Shown: positions 35,755 through 45,647, counted from the first letter of the stretch. The stretch is DNA of 64,000 nucleotides from Shewanella fidelis ATCC BAA-318 (GCF_000518605.1 NZ_KI912460.1:1-64000), one strand, 5' to 3'. Notes: generated from the letters alone by a model not told the origin. Numbers and translations are program-made.

Positions 35755-37268
35755 TATTTGTCTCCAGCTAGTGGCTTGAAGCGTTTTAATTCAAGCAAGC
35801 GATACCCTGTGTATTGGCCCATCAACAGAACTAATGCCAAAATGACCAAATGAATACCTAAGAAGTTAAATACCCAATGTTGTACCCAGCTAGCACTCAT
35901 AGCAAGATAAGCAAGTGTTGCAACAAATAGGCTGCCGCCACCTTGAACGATTACTTCTTTAGGGCCTTCTTCTTCCCAAAGAATAGACATTCTCTCAATG
36001 GTCCATGCCAAGATGATCATCGGGAAGAAAGTAATGGTTAAGCCTTCGCTTAAACCAAACTTATAAGACAGCAAGGTAAATAATCCGATAATACCTATCA
36101 CAACAATAATAACTGCCGAGATCCGTGATATGAGCAATAGGTTGAGATCCGAGAGATATGAGCGGATCATCAAGCCAAATGCAACAATTAACAGGAAGCC
36201 AATTAAACCAGTAAACAGTGTGGTTTGAATAAAGGCGAGGGCAATAAGCACTGGCATGAAAGTACCGGAAGTTTTAATACCGATAAGTACGCGCAGAAAT
36301 ACCACCATTAATACGCCAATTGGGATAAGTAAAATCCCTTTAAATAGACTTTGCTCTTCAAGTGGTAATTGATATAGCGAAAAATCTAACGCATTGTCAT
36401 TTTTCATTACATCAATTGCCGTTGCCAACGCTGAGCGCGTATCTTGCAACATTGAGAAGTTAACCTGAGAATTTACTCCACCAATCACATCAAGCACAGA
36501 TGTGCCTGAACGATCCCATAAAAGTAGATTTTCAGGTCGGCCTTGGCTGCCTTCTTCTGCGTTAAATAAATGCCATTGGCCGTCATTATAAACTTCAACG
36601 AAAGTCGACAACTGTTGTCTACGGCGCTGATCTTCTAAATAAAGACCGCTGACTTCTTTTGCTGGAATACCTTTGCTATGCAGCATACGAATAAACAGTT
36701 GGCTCGGAGAGTTACCGGTCAGCAGTAGTTCAATATTTTGGCTACGTTCGTTGGCATTTAGCTCTTTATTCAGTTGTTGAGCAAAAGAAAGGTTGGTGGC
36801 GCTTTTTGACCAGACTTCATCAATAGTTTGTTCAGCTGCCGCTTGCTCTGTAGCAGGCCAAGTATATGCTGTAGGAATTTGTGGTTCTTTATCAGCTAAA
36901 AGTTTATCTTGCCCAGTAGGGATAAGGGTAACTTTATAATAAAGATCTTGCTTACCACTGGCACTGCGAATAGACCAAATGGCACGACGATCTATTGCAT
37001 TGTTGGTGATGGTCAAGCCGTAGCCGGGTGAGGTCGCGTTCTCAACTAAAATTTCGTAGGCAGGATCTTCCGGCAATGAAAATGACACTTCAGCAGGTTC
37101 GCCAGTACCACGAAAACTGACTTTGGCATCAACTGCCCAGCTTTGAACTTGCTTGCCAGGTAAAAAAGGCACGCTATGTTCAATACCGCGATAAACACTG
37201 GCGGCGATACCGGTAATAAACAGTAAGGCGACTAAAATATAAAAGGGTTTTCTAGAATGCATTTGCAA
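35754..37268 (-). CDS. Inactive-transglutaminase fused to seven membrane helices
   Basis: 504 residues. One N-terminal helix (about 8-25) anchors a periplasmic transglutaminase-like domain (about 50-290) in which the catalytic triad is not preserved: the usual Cys region reads GNSPSQLFIRML, the His position reads STFVEVY, and the Asp position HLFNAEEG. Residues about 310-490 contain seven hydrophobic helices. This is the 7TM-transglutaminase type found beside ATP-grasp and retropepsin-like genes. It may bind peptides or glycans and pass a signal. The operon position supports a complex with its neighbours. Confidence 0.85.
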   Translation of the reverse strand: MQMHSRKPFYILVALLFITGIAASVYRGIEHSVPFLPGKQVQSWAVDAKVSFRGTGEPAEVSFSLPEDPAYEILVENATSPGYGLTITNNAIDRRAIWSIRSASGKQDLYYKVTLIPTGQDKLLADKEPQIPTAYTWPATEQAAAEQTIDEVWSKSATNLSFAQQLNKELNANERSQNIELLLTGNSPSQLFIRMLHSKGIPAKEVSGLYLEDQRRRQQLSTFVEVYNDGQWHLFNAEEGSQGRPENLLLWDRSGTSVLDVIGGVNSQVNFSMLQDTRSALATAIDVMKNDNALDFSLYQLPLEEQSLFKGILLIPIGVLMVVFLRVLIGIKTSGTFMPVLIALAFIQTTLFTGLIGFLLIVAFGLMIRSYLSDLNLLLISRISAVIIVVIGIIGLFTLLSYKFGLSEGLTITFFPMIILAWTIERMSILWEEEGPKEVIVQGGGSLFVATLAYLAMSASWVQHWVFNFLGIHLVILALVLLMGQYTGYRLLELKRFKPLAGDK

Positions 37269-37273
37269 TTATC

Positions 37274-38029
37274 CTATTTATTTTCTTTAGACGGTTTAGC
37301 GTCTTGTTTTTTTCCGTGGATAAAGGTTTGTCCAACATCGACAACGGCAATATCTTGCATAAACTTGCGGCCAAGCAATAGTGGATATTCAAGGTGGCTA
37401 CGATCACTGAGGTTTAAATCGGTTTCAGCTTTGTATTCACCAATTTCTAAGTGAGCATGGATAACAGGACGACGATCACTTTTATCTTCAGCATCTTGTT
37501 TAATACGCACAAATCGTTCAACTTTCGATTCAAAAGTTTTCGCAGGTTGTTGTTTACCTTGAGTGAAAACATCAAATCGAACCCACTGACTACCGTCTCT
37601 TTCAAATAGAATAATGTTGCGAGCATCAAGAGATGATGATTCTGCACCAGTGTCGATACGGGTTTCGAAGCTAGCTTTCACTTCATCGATATAAACATGC
37701 TCAACCGCACCTAGCATAAATTTGTCACCAATCGGTGAAGGAGGGCACTGAACTGGGGCTACAACAGGTACAACCGCAGGTTCTGGCTTAACATTGATGT
37801 CAGCTACCTTGGCATTGAGGTCGTCAATTTTGGCGGTTAATGCTGCAAAGCCTGCAGATTGGGCTTCATCGCATTGGTTAATTGCAGCGATAAGCTTGGT
37901 TTCTTGTTTTGTTAAACTGGCATCAAGCGCAGTAGCATCAACTGGAATTGGTGCATTCTTGTCGTTAGTCGTTGCACAGCCGCCAAGTGCGGTTGCGATT
38001 GCGGCAATACAAATTATCTGCTTGAACAT
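37274..38029 (-). CDS. Retropepsin-like aspartic protease lipoprotein (RimB/RloA type)
   Basis: About 251 residues from ATG 38029, which has GGGAAG 4 bases upstream; an ATG four codons earlier lacks an SD. A lipoprotein signal ends at the lipobox LGGC. A helical spacer follows (KQETKLIAAINQCDEAQ), then a retropepsin-like domain with the D-T-G triad in RIDTGAESSSLDA and the second strand LLLGRKFMQDIAVVDVG. Often annotated as ATP-dependent zinc protease, but the motif is that of aspartic proteases, active as dimers. The periplasmic lipoprotein location implies cell-envelope substrates. Directly upstream of the transglutaminase gene (5 bases). Confidence 0.85.
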   Translation of the reverse strand: MFKQIICIAAIATALGGCATTNDKNAPIPVDATALDASLTKQETKLIAAINQCDEAQSAGFAALTAKIDDLNAKVADINVKPEPAVVPVVAPVQCPPSPIGDKFMLGAVEHVYIDEVKASFETRIDTGAESSSLDARNIILFERDGSQWVRFDVFTQGKQQPAKTFESKVERFVRIKQDAEDKSDRRPVIHAHLEIGEYKAETDLNLSDRSHLEYPLLLGRKFMQDIAVVDVGQTFIHGKKQDAKPSKENK

Positions 38030-38051
38030 AGTGCTTCCCATTTACTATTTG

Positions 38052-39044
38052 CTAGATTAAGTCTTTGTTTGGCTGATTTTTAGTTGCGATAATTGTCGCT
38101 CTTTTTGGTGCCGGGTAACCTTCAATTGTTAGGCTAACATCATTAGGGTCTAAATAATCAACTAATGATTCATTTGGCATCCATTTTGTGCGTCTTTGTT
38201 CTGCAAGTGAAGTGACATCAACATCAACACAACGAATATCGGTAAAGTCACACTTCTTTAGCCACAGCATGAGTGCTGCTACTGACGGCAAAAACCAAAC
38301 ATTGTTCATTTTACCGTAACGGTCACTCGGAACTAGAACGGTATTTTCATCACCGTCTACAACCAAGGTTTCAAGTACCAGCTCACCGCCTGTACGTAAT
38401 TGATCTCTTAATTGATAAATATGATCGATTGGTGAGCGGCGGTGGTACAGCACACCCATTGAGAATACGGTATCAAAAGCGTCTAAAGGTGGTAGATCTT
38501 CAATCCCAATAGGTAAGAAGTGTACTGGTTGTTCGTTACCAGCTAAGCGTTTAACCGCCTCAAACTGACACATAAATAGCGGGGATGGATCGATACCCAC
38601 CACGTGTTTAGCCCCTTCTCCCAACATACGCCACATGTGATAGCCACTGCCGCAACCAACATCAAGGACGGTACGATTAGCTAATGGAGAAATATGAGGG
38701 ACAACGCGATCCCACTTCCAATCAGAGCGCCATTCGGTATCGATTTCAACGCCATGTAACGAGTAAGGGCCTTTACGCCAAGGTTTGAAAATGCTTAACA
38801 GGTTTTCGAGCTTTTCTCTTTCACCTTCGCTGAGCTGTTCACCTGAACCGATCTTGACACTGGTCTTAAAGTCAATGAGATCTGCTTCTGGATAGTTCAG
38901 CTTATTAAGCACCTTTTCCCATTTAGGTAATGAGCCGTGTTTATGTTCACGTTGCCATTGACCAAGGATAGCAGGCAAAGTTTCTAGCCAATGTTGCAGG
39001 CTTGAATCTGAAATTTGTTTGTAAAATGAGCTGAAGCTAATCAC
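38052..39044 (-). CDS. cmoB: tRNA U34 carboxymethyltransferase CmoB
   Basis: 330 residues, as in E. coli CmoB (323). It transfers the carboxymethyl group from carboxy-SAM to 5-hydroxyuridine at position 34 of tRNA, giving cmo5U. VLDVGCGSGYHMWRM is the cofactor loop; GPYSLHGVEIDTEWRSDWKW and MGVLYHRRSP are CmoB signatures. The start overlaps the cmoA stop by 4 bases. It leads the minus-strand run that continues into the retropepsin cluster 22 bases later. Confidence 0.96.
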   Translation of the reverse strand: MISFSSFYKQISDSSLQHWLETLPAILGQWQREHKHGSLPKWEKVLNKLNYPEADLIDFKTSVKIGSGEQLSEGEREKLENLLSIFKPWRKGPYSLHGVEIDTEWRSDWKWDRVVPHISPLANRTVLDVGCGSGYHMWRMLGEGAKHVVGIDPSPLFMCQFEAVKRLAGNEQPVHFLPIGIEDLPPLDAFDTVFSMGVLYHRRSPIDHIYQLRDQLRTGGELVLETLVVDGDENTVLVPSDRYGKMNNVWFLPSVAALMLWLKKCDFTDIRCVDVDVTSLAEQRRTKWMPNESLVDYLDPNDVSLTIEGYPAPKRATIIATKNQPNKDLI

Positions 39045-39772
39045 TTAATTGCCACCATTGATGCAAAATTAAAACATTGGAACCATACGCTGAACTGCCC
39101 AAATCCTTGAGCTCGAATTCTTGCTTCGTGCTCGATTAGGGTATCAGGCTTCATGACATTTTCGAGTGAACTACGCTTTTGGCTTATTTCTAACTCACTG
39201 TAACCATTTGCTCTTTTAAAATCGAGATGTAAGTCATCTAATGTGCTTTGAATTTTATCTTCTTTAAAATATAACTTTTCAGAAAGGACTAATAATCCGC
39301 CAGGAACCAGTCCCTGATAAATATTACGCAGTAGATTTTCACGGTCGCTAGGCGCTAGAAATTGCATGGTAAAATTAAGTACAACAAGTGATGCATTTTC
39401 AATTTTGATATCTCTAATATCACCACAAATTAATTCTACAGGTGTCTCGCTTACGTATGCGGCGAGATTTTCATGACAGCGCTCGATCATGGACTCACTG
39501 TTGTCAATGGCGACAATTTGGCAATTACGTCCTTCAACACGGCGACGAATACTTAATGTTGCCGCACCTAATGAGCAGCCTAAATCATATATTTTTGTGT
39601 TTGGTGTAGCGTATTTATCTGCTAGATCACCAATAGTATTAATAATTTGTCCATAGCCGGGAACAGAGCGTCTAATCATGTCATTAAAGACACCCGCGAC
39701 TTTGTCATCGAATTGAAAATCGCTGACATGTTTATATGGCTTGGCAAAAAGATTATCTTGTGAAGAGTTCAT
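39041..39772 (-). CDS. cmoA: Carboxy-SAM synthase CmoA
   Basis: 243-residue Rossmann-fold enzyme that converts SAM and prephenate to carboxy-SAM, the cofactor of CmoB. IYDLGCSLGAATLSIRR is the SAM-binding loop, VAIDNSESMIERC the acidic loop and LNFTMQFLAPSDRENLL a typical CmoA segment. First gene of the minus-strand run, divergent from the diguanylate cyclase gene. Confidence 0.96.
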   Translation of the reverse strand: MNSSQDNLFAKPYKHVSDFQFDDKVAGVFNDMIRRSVPGYGQIINTIGDLADKYATPNTKIYDLGCSLGAATLSIRRRVEGRNCQIVAIDNSESMIERCHENLAAYVSETPVELICGDIRDIKIENASLVVLNFTMQFLAPSDRENLLRNIYQGLVPGGLLVLSEKLYFKEDKIQSTLDDLHLDFKRANGYSELEISQKRSSLENVMKPDTLIEHEARIRAQGFGQFSVWFQCFNFASMVAIK

Positions 39773-39922
39773 GTGATCAGATCGTGGAAGTTCAACTCTT
39801 TATTCTAGCTAAACATATCCGTTAGCAGCAAGGCTAGCACTGGAAATTCCCTATAAAATTTTGTCTAATAGCATTTGTAAAACAAAAATTAAGCAAAAAT
39901 GTAACTTTTTTGGGAAATGTAA

Positions 39923-42733
39923 TTGAAAACTATCACTTGTGTGTTGCTTGCCTTAGTGACCTTGCTTGTCTCAGTGTGTGCTACATCGAGTGAGCCCGAA
40001 CCGTCCCCTCCGCTCGTTGTTGCAATGAGTAATGATACTTATCCCTTTCAATTTGTTGACGAAAATAACCAGCCTAGTGGCTTGTTAGTCGACCTTTGGC
40101 TTGAATGGGCCCAGCGTACTGGCACCAAGGTTATTTTCAAACCAAGCAATTGGGTGCGCTCAACAGCAAACCTTGAGCAAGGCATCGCTGATGTGCATAT
40201 GGGGATGGCGAAAACCGCAGCTCGTGAAACCCAATATAGATTTGGGCCTAATTTATTAAATTTCCAAAGTTTTTTATACGTTAACTATCAACTTCCTAAA
40301 GCTGACCGTTTACAAGACTTACTGCCTTACAAGATTGGTGTTGTGAAGGGCGCGGCACAAATATCCTTGTTGCAACAGCAGGAGCCAAGATTAAGTTTTA
40401 GTTATTTTGAAAACCGCAGCGATTTACTCAATGCGGTCATAAATGAAGAGATCTTAGTTTTTGTTAGCTTAGAGGGGTTTTTACGTGAGAGCCAAATCAA
40501 CAATGCTATCTCTATTCAATTCCCATTAGAGCGTCGTATATCAATTGCCAAAATGGCATTTTATCCAGCAATACTAAAATCAAACCTCATTTTATCGCAA
40601 CAGATCTCAGCAGGATTTGAGTCAATCCCAGCCAGTGTTATGGATGGCTATATCAAACAGTGGCTTGGTGATAAGCGCTATCAAAATGATATTGTTGTTG
40701 CAATGCAGTCAGGTGTTGATCCATATGTGGATATCGGCGCAGATGGTTTGCCACATGGTTTGTTGATTGATATCTGGAAGTTATGGTCTGACAAAACGGG
40801 ATTACCAATACGTTTTGTAGCCGGCAATATGAAGCAAAGTGTGGACTATGTTAAGCGGGGTATTGCAGATGTTCATCTTGGTTATCCTGAGAGTGCCTCG
40901 ATTCAAACGGGACTCAATCGCGCCCATACGATTTATCAAGTTACTAGCCGACTGTTTTCTTATCAGCAGCCGTTGAAAACGCTGTCGGATTTGCAAGGTA
41001 AAGTGGTAGGCGTTGCGCCTACTTCACCTTATTTAACCGAGCTTATAGATGCATTACCTGACTCTGAGATACGTTACTACACTTCTGTTAGTGAGATGAT
41101 TACAAAGGCTAAAGAAGGTCAGATTAGCGCATTTGTTGCGGCAGGGGCATGGACGCAACACTATTTACTTTTAAACCAAAGTTGGGATCAATTTTATCAG
41201 TATGAAGGCCTTAATTTTAATACAGATCTTTATGTATTGAACCGCAATAAAGATGTCGGTTTTTCAGAGCGTGTAGCGGCAGGCTTTCAACAGATCTCAA
41301 TGGCAGAATTGGCCCAAATAGAACGTAAATGGATGCTCAATCCGCAAGATAGGATTTATCGAGAACAAGCCGGAATAATTAAATTAACGCCTGAGCAGCA
41401 GACGATAATTGCTGAAAGTGGTCCGCTAAAGGTCGGTTTTCTAAGAGATTGGCGGCCGATGGAGTTTGCAGTAGACGGTGAATACGCCGGTATCAATAGT
41501 GACATCATAGGTATTATCGCTGAAGAGCTAGGATTAACGGTGACAACAGTGGCTTTTGACGAGTGGCAAAACTTGTTAGATGCGTTAATTTCAGGCGATG
41601 TTGATATGGTGGCTAGCGTCGCAGAGACGCCTGATAGATTGGGGAAAATTGGATTTTCATCTGCTTACTGGCCGTCTCCTTGGGGGATTGTTACTCAATA
41701 TAATAATATTAATGTTTTTGCCTTAGAAGAGCTTACTGGCCAACGTGTTGCGGTCGTTGAGGGATATCATATTGTTCAGCAATTAATCCAACAATATCCT
41801 GGTTTAAAGCTTGTATTAGTGCCGAGTAGCCAATCAGGGTTAAAGGTCGTTAGTGAAGGCAAAGCAGATGTGTTCATTGACAAAGTGGTTAATTTGAGTA
41901 GCCGATTACGCGATGACGATTATGCTAATTTGAAAATGTCGATGTTGGTCGATTTTGCTGAGCAACGCAGTCATATAGGCGTGCACCCTGATAAACGTGC
42001 ACTGCTGCCATTAATTAATAAAGTGCTAGCCAGTATTGATCCAGATAAACAGCAGCAGATCCATCAAAAATGGGTAGGACAAACAATCGAATTTGGACGC
42101 GATGAATATCTTAAGAATGTACAAATAGGACTGGTTGTTTTTCTGCTGCTGATGCTGATCGTTATTGTTGCACTAATTGCTATTCGTCATTTACGTAAAG
42201 AAGTTGAGCGTCGTATTGATGCCGAAAATAAAATGGCTCACTTTGCTAAGCATGACAGTTTAACTCAATTACCTAATCGTTCATTGATTGAAGATAGGTT
42301 AGAGCAAGCGATTTTATTGCATAGCCGCAGCACTGCACAGTTTGCGGTCATCTTCATCGATTTAGATGGATTTAAGCTAATTAATGATCAGTACGGTCAT
42401 CATGCTGGAGACACATTTTTAGTCCATGTCAGCGACGTTTTGAAACAGGGGATCCGTAGATCAGATACCGTAGGACGGCTTGGTGGCGATGAGTTTGTAG
42501 TGATATTAAATGATATAAAGGATATTAAGTCGGTGTATGAGGTTGCAAAAAACTTATTAAATAGTTTAGCTGAGCCTTTTTATTTACAAGATAACAGGCT
42601 ATCGGCCTCGGCAAGCATAGGCATTGCTGTATTTCCAAAGGATGGTGATAGTATAGACGGCTTACTAAAAACGGCAGATAAGCAGATGTATCGGGCCAAA
42701 AATTCAGGTGGTAAAACTTACCGTAGTTTATAG
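39923..42733 (+). CDS. Diguanylate cyclase with three tandem periplasmic solute-binding domains
   Basis: 936 residues from TTG 39923 (the only start that keeps the signal peptide; GGGAAA upstream). After the signal come three type-3 extracellular solute-binding domains: about 30-245 (PLVVAMSNDTYPFQF), about 255-470 (VVAMQSGVDPYVDI) and about 495-715 (PLKVGFLRDWRPMEF). A membrane helix at about 731-751 and a GGDEF domain follow, with intact GGDEF at 854-858. RRSD lies five residues before it, the inhibitory I-site. It should make cyclic di-GMP in response to a periplasmic ligand, perhaps an amino acid, with product feedback. No EAL domain. Ligand unknown. Confidence 0.9.
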   Translation: MKTITCVLLALVTLLVSVCATSSEPEPSPPLVVAMSNDTYPFQFVDENNQPSGLLVDLWLEWAQRTGTKVIFKPSNWVRSTANLEQGIADVHMGMAKTAARETQYRFGPNLLNFQSFLYVNYQLPKADRLQDLLPYKIGVVKGAAQISLLQQQEPRLSFSYFENRSDLLNAVINEEILVFVSLEGFLRESQINNAISIQFPLERRISIAKMAFYPAILKSNLILSQQISAGFESIPASVMDGYIKQWLGDKRYQNDIVVAMQSGVDPYVDIGADGLPHGLLIDIWKLWSDKTGLPIRFVAGNMKQSVDYVKRGIADVHLGYPESASIQTGLNRAHTIYQVTSRLFSYQQPLKTLSDLQGKVVGVAPTSPYLTELIDALPDSEIRYYTSVSEMITKAKEGQISAFVAAGAWTQHYLLLNQSWDQFYQYEGLNFNTDLYVLNRNKDVGFSERVAAGFQQISMAELAQIERKWMLNPQDRIYREQAGIIKLTPEQQTIIAESGPLKVGFLRDWRPMEFAVDGEYAGINSDIIGIIAEELGLTVTTVAFDEWQNLLDALISGDVDMVASVAETPDRLGKIGFSSAYWPSPWGIVTQYNNINVFALEELTGQRVAVVEGYHIVQQLIQQYPGLKLVLVPSSQSGLKVVSEGKADVFIDKVVNLSSRLRDDDYANLKMSMLVDFAEQRSHIGVHPDKRALLPLINKVLASIDPDKQQQIHQKWVGQTIEFGRDEYLKNVQIGLVVFLLLMLIVIVALIAIRHLRKEVERRIDAENKMAHFAKHDSLTQLPNRSLIEDRLEQAILLHSRSTAQFAVIFIDLDGFKLINDQYGHHAGDTFLVHVSDVLKQGIRRSDTVGRLGGDEFVVILNDIKDIKSVYEVAKNLLNSLAEPFYLQDNRLSASASIGIAVFPKDGDSIDGLLKTADKQMYRAKNSGGKTYRSL

Positions 42734-42910
42734 CGCTAGCGTTGAGTTATTAGACACTTAAACAGCAAGTTTTAATTTGTCTCGAAAAATTTGCAGTATG
42801 TCTGCACGATATCAATTAATTGTGAGTAAACTATTAGCTACTAATTATGTGGGTTAAGCTGTTTTTTAATCTAAATTGATGGATAGTTAGCCGACTAGTC
42901 GATAAGTTAT

Positions 42911-42938
42911 TTGGAAAACGGCAATATTTCTCTATAAT
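42911..42938 (+). promoter_or_regulatory. Sigma-70 promoter of aspS
   Basis: TTGGAA (42911-42916) and a consensus TATAAT (42933-42938) are separated by 16 bases, about 65 bases upstream of the aspS ATG. Nothing else was identified in the 270-base gap before aspS. Confidence 0.65.
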
Positions 42939-43003
42939 GCCCGTTTTGTCTTGTTTTGAACCAGATCCTCAAGCATCGCTTTGCGGAATAAAGGAAGAGT
43001 TAA

Positions 43004-44785
43004 ATGCGCAGTCATTATTGTGGAGACGTCAATAAGTCTCACGTAGGTCAAGAAGTGACCCTAGTGGGTTGGGTTAACCGCAGCCGAGATTTAGGCGGCG
43101 TAGTTTTTCTCGATTTACGTGATAGAGAAGGTGTTGTTCAAGTTGTTTACGATCCAGACCTTCCAGAAGTGTTTGATGTTGCAAGCACACTACGCAGTGA
43201 GTTTTGTGTTCAGATTAAAGGCTTAGTAAGAGCAAGACCTGATAGTCAAGTTAATCCTGACATGCGTACTGGTGAAATTGAGATTTTAGGTTTAGAGCTA
43301 ACAATTTTAAACAGCTCTGCACCATTGCCAATTAACATGGACAAAAATCAGCACAATACTGAAGAGCAGCGTCTTAAGTATCGTTACTTAGATCTACGTC
43401 GTCCTGAAATGGCAGATCGCATTATCTTCCGTTCTAAAGTCACTAGCGCTGTACGACGTTTCTTAGACGGTAATGGTTTCTTAGACATTGAAACGCCAAT
43501 TCTAACTAAGGCGACACCAGAAGGTGCACGTGATTACCTAGTACCAAGCCGTACCTATAAAGGTCAGTTCTTCGCACTACCACAATCACCGCAGCTGTTT
43601 AAGCAGTTACTGATGATGTCTGGTTTTGACCGTTACTACCAAATCGTTAAGTGTTTCCGTGACGAAGACTTACGTGCTGATCGTCAGCCAGAATTTACTC
43701 AGATTGATATCGAAACTTCATTCATGACATCAGCTCAAGTGATGGACAAGACTGAAGAGATGGTTCGTGGCCTATTTAAAGATCTGTTGAATGTTGATTT
43801 AGGCGATTTCCCTAAAATGACATTTGCAGAAGCGATGCGTCGTTTTGGTTCTGATAAGCCTGATTTACGTAACCCACTTGAGCTAATTGATGTTGCCGAT
43901 ATTGTAAAAGATGTTGAGTTTGCAGTATTTAATGGCCCAGCGAACGATCCTGAAGGTCGTGTTGCTGTATTAAGCATTCCTGGTGGTGCTAAGCTTTCAC
44001 GTAAGCAGTTAGATGAATACGCTAAGTATGTCACTATCTACGGCGCGAAAGGTCTAGCTTGGATGAAGGTTAATGACCTAGACCAAGGTATTGAAGGCAT
44101 CCAGTCGCCTGTACTTAAGTTCTTAAGTGAAGATGTTGTTAAAGCATTACTTGAGCGCACTGGTGCACAAACTGGCGACCTTATCCTATTTGGTGCCGAT
44201 AAAGCGAATATTGTAGCAGAAGCTATGGGTGCACTACGTCTAAAAGCGGGTGAAGATTTTGACTTACTTGAAGGTGAGTGGAAGCCGCTATGGGTTGTTG
44301 ACTTCCCAATGTTTGAACGCACATCAGATGGTGGTTTGCATGCAATGCACCACCCATTTACTGCGCCAAGCAATATGACGCCAGAAGAGCTAGAAGCTAA
44401 TCCTACTGCTGCGATTTCTGATGCATACGACATGGTACTAAACGGCTGTGAATTAGGCGGCGGTTCAGTGCGTATTCACGATAGCAAGATGCAGTCTGCA
44501 GTATTTAGAATTTTGGGTATTAACGACGAAGAAGCAAGTGAGAAGTTTGGCTTCTTATTAGAAGCGTTGCGTTATGGTACACCACCGCATGCAGGTCTTG
44601 CATTTGGTCTTGACCGTATCATTATGTTGATGACAGGTGCAAGCTCTATTCGTGACGTAATGGCGTTCCCGAAAACAACAACTGCAGCTTGTCCGTTAAC
44701 CAACGCACCAGGGTTTGCTAATCCAGTACAGTTAGCAGAATTAGGTGTTAGCGTCGTTGAAGCTGACGCTAAAGACGCAGAGTAA
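43004..44785 (+). CDS. aspS: Aspartyl-tRNA synthetase
   Basis: 593-residue bacterial-type class IIb synthetase charging tRNA-Asp. An N-terminal OB-fold anticodon-binding domain (GWVNRSRDLGGVVFLDLRDR) is followed by motif 2 (CFRDEDLRADRQPEFTQID), the GAD insertion domain (about 290-420) and motif 3 (GLAFGLDRIIMLMTG). Length matches E. coli AspS (590). SD AGGAAGAG before the ATG. A strong terminator follows at 44797. Confidence 0.98.
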   Translation: MRSHYCGDVNKSHVGQEVTLVGWVNRSRDLGGVVFLDLRDREGVVQVVYDPDLPEVFDVASTLRSEFCVQIKGLVRARPDSQVNPDMRTGEIEILGLELTILNSSAPLPINMDKNQHNTEEQRLKYRYLDLRRPEMADRIIFRSKVTSAVRRFLDGNGFLDIETPILTKATPEGARDYLVPSRTYKGQFFALPQSPQLFKQLLMMSGFDRYYQIVKCFRDEDLRADRQPEFTQIDIETSFMTSAQVMDKTEEMVRGLFKDLLNVDLGDFPKMTFAEAMRRFGSDKPDLRNPLELIDVADIVKDVEFAVFNGPANDPEGRVAVLSIPGGAKLSRKQLDEYAKYVTIYGAKGLAWMKVNDLDQGIEGIQSPVLKFLSEDVVKALLERTGAQTGDLILFGADKANIVAEAMGALRLKAGEDFDLLEGEWKPLWVVDFPMFERTSDGGLHAMHHPFTAPSNMTPEELEANPTAAISDAYDMVLNGCELGGGSVRIHDSKMQSAVFRILGINDEEASEKFGFLLEALRYGTPPHAGLAFGLDRIIMLMTGASSIRDVMAFPKTTTAACPLTNAPGFANPVQLAELGVSVVEADAKDAE

Positions 44786-44796
44786 TATCAAGCATT

Positions 44797-44828
44797 AAAG
44801 AGCCGAGTGAAGACTCGGCTTTTTTTTC
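44797..44828 (+). terminator. Intrinsic terminator after aspS
   Basis: AAAGAGCCGAGT and ACTCGGCTTT(T) pair around a 4-base loop, followed by eight T residues. Confidence 0.92.
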
Positions 44829-44835
44829 GATAAAA

Positions 44836-44880
44836 TATACCCAAGAAACTTATACAATGCCTGTAGGTTGTTTGGGTATA
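44836..44880. repeat. Inverted repeat in the yebC leader
   Basis: TATACCCAA (44836-44844) and TTGGGTATA (44872-44880) are perfect complements separated by 27 bases, between the aspS terminator and yebC. It may fold in the leader RNA or mark a dispersed repeat. Confidence 0.5.
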
Positions 44881-44896
44881 CATTAAGGAGTTAGAT

Positions 44897-45640
44897 ATGG
44901 CAGGTCATAGTAAATGGGCCAATATTAAGCACCGCAAAGCAGCTCAAGATGCGAAGCGCGGTAAGTTATTCACTAAATTTATTAGAGAGTTAACGGTAGC
45001 GGCAAGAGAAGGGGGCTCAGATCCCGATTCAAATCCCCGCTTACGAGCAGCCATAGATAAGTCATTATCGAACAACATGACTCGCGATACAGTTGAAAGA
45101 GCGATCAAACGTGGCGCAGGCGAGCTTGATGGCCAAGTATTAGAGACCATTATTTATGAAGGTTATGGACCGGGTGGCACTGCGGTGTTGGTTGAAACCA
45201 TGACCGATAATAAAAACCGTACCGTATCAGGTGTAAGAAATGCCTTTAGTAAGTCTGGTGGTAACTTAGGTACCGATGGTTCTGTTGCTTATCTTTTTGA
45301 TAAGAAAGGTATCATCTCATACGAAGGTGTTGATGAAGATACGGTAATGGATGCTGCGCTTGAAGCCGGTGCTGAAGATGTGGTTACCCATGAAGATGGC
45401 TCGATTGATGTACTGACCTCTCCTGAAGATTTTGGTAGCGTTAAAGATGCACTCGATGCCGCAGGTCTTGAATCTATTAATGCTGAAGTGACCATGGTGC
45501 CTTCAACAAAAGCGGAACTTGATGCAGATACAGCACCTAAGTTTTTACGCTTGATTGATAACTTGGAAGATCATGACGATGTACAAGAGGTATACCATAA
45601 CGCCGATATTTCTGACGAAGTCATGGAAAGTTTGGAATAA
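44897..45640 (+). CDS. yebC: YebC/PmpR-family protein
   Basis: 247 residues, the standard length. Starts with the invariant MAGHSKWANIKHRK; IYEGYGPGG and NKNRTVSGVRNAFSK are family hallmarks. The family was described as DNA-binding regulators; recent work links members to translation of difficult (proline-rich) stretches. SD AAGGAG. It forms an operon with ruvC (7 bases), ruvA and ruvB. Confidence 0.97.
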   Translation: MAGHSKWANIKHRKAAQDAKRGKLFTKFIRELTVAAREGGSDPDSNPRLRAAIDKSLSNNMTRDTVERAIKRGAGELDGQVLETIIYEGYGPGGTAVLVETMTDNKNRTVSGVRNAFSKSGGNLGTDGSVAYLFDKKGIISYEGVDEDTVMDAALEAGAEDVVTHEDGSIDVLTSPEDFGSVKDALDAAGLESINAEVTMVPSTKAELDADTAPKFLRLIDNLEDHDDVQEVYHNADISDEVMESLE

Positions 45641-45647
45641 ATAATCT

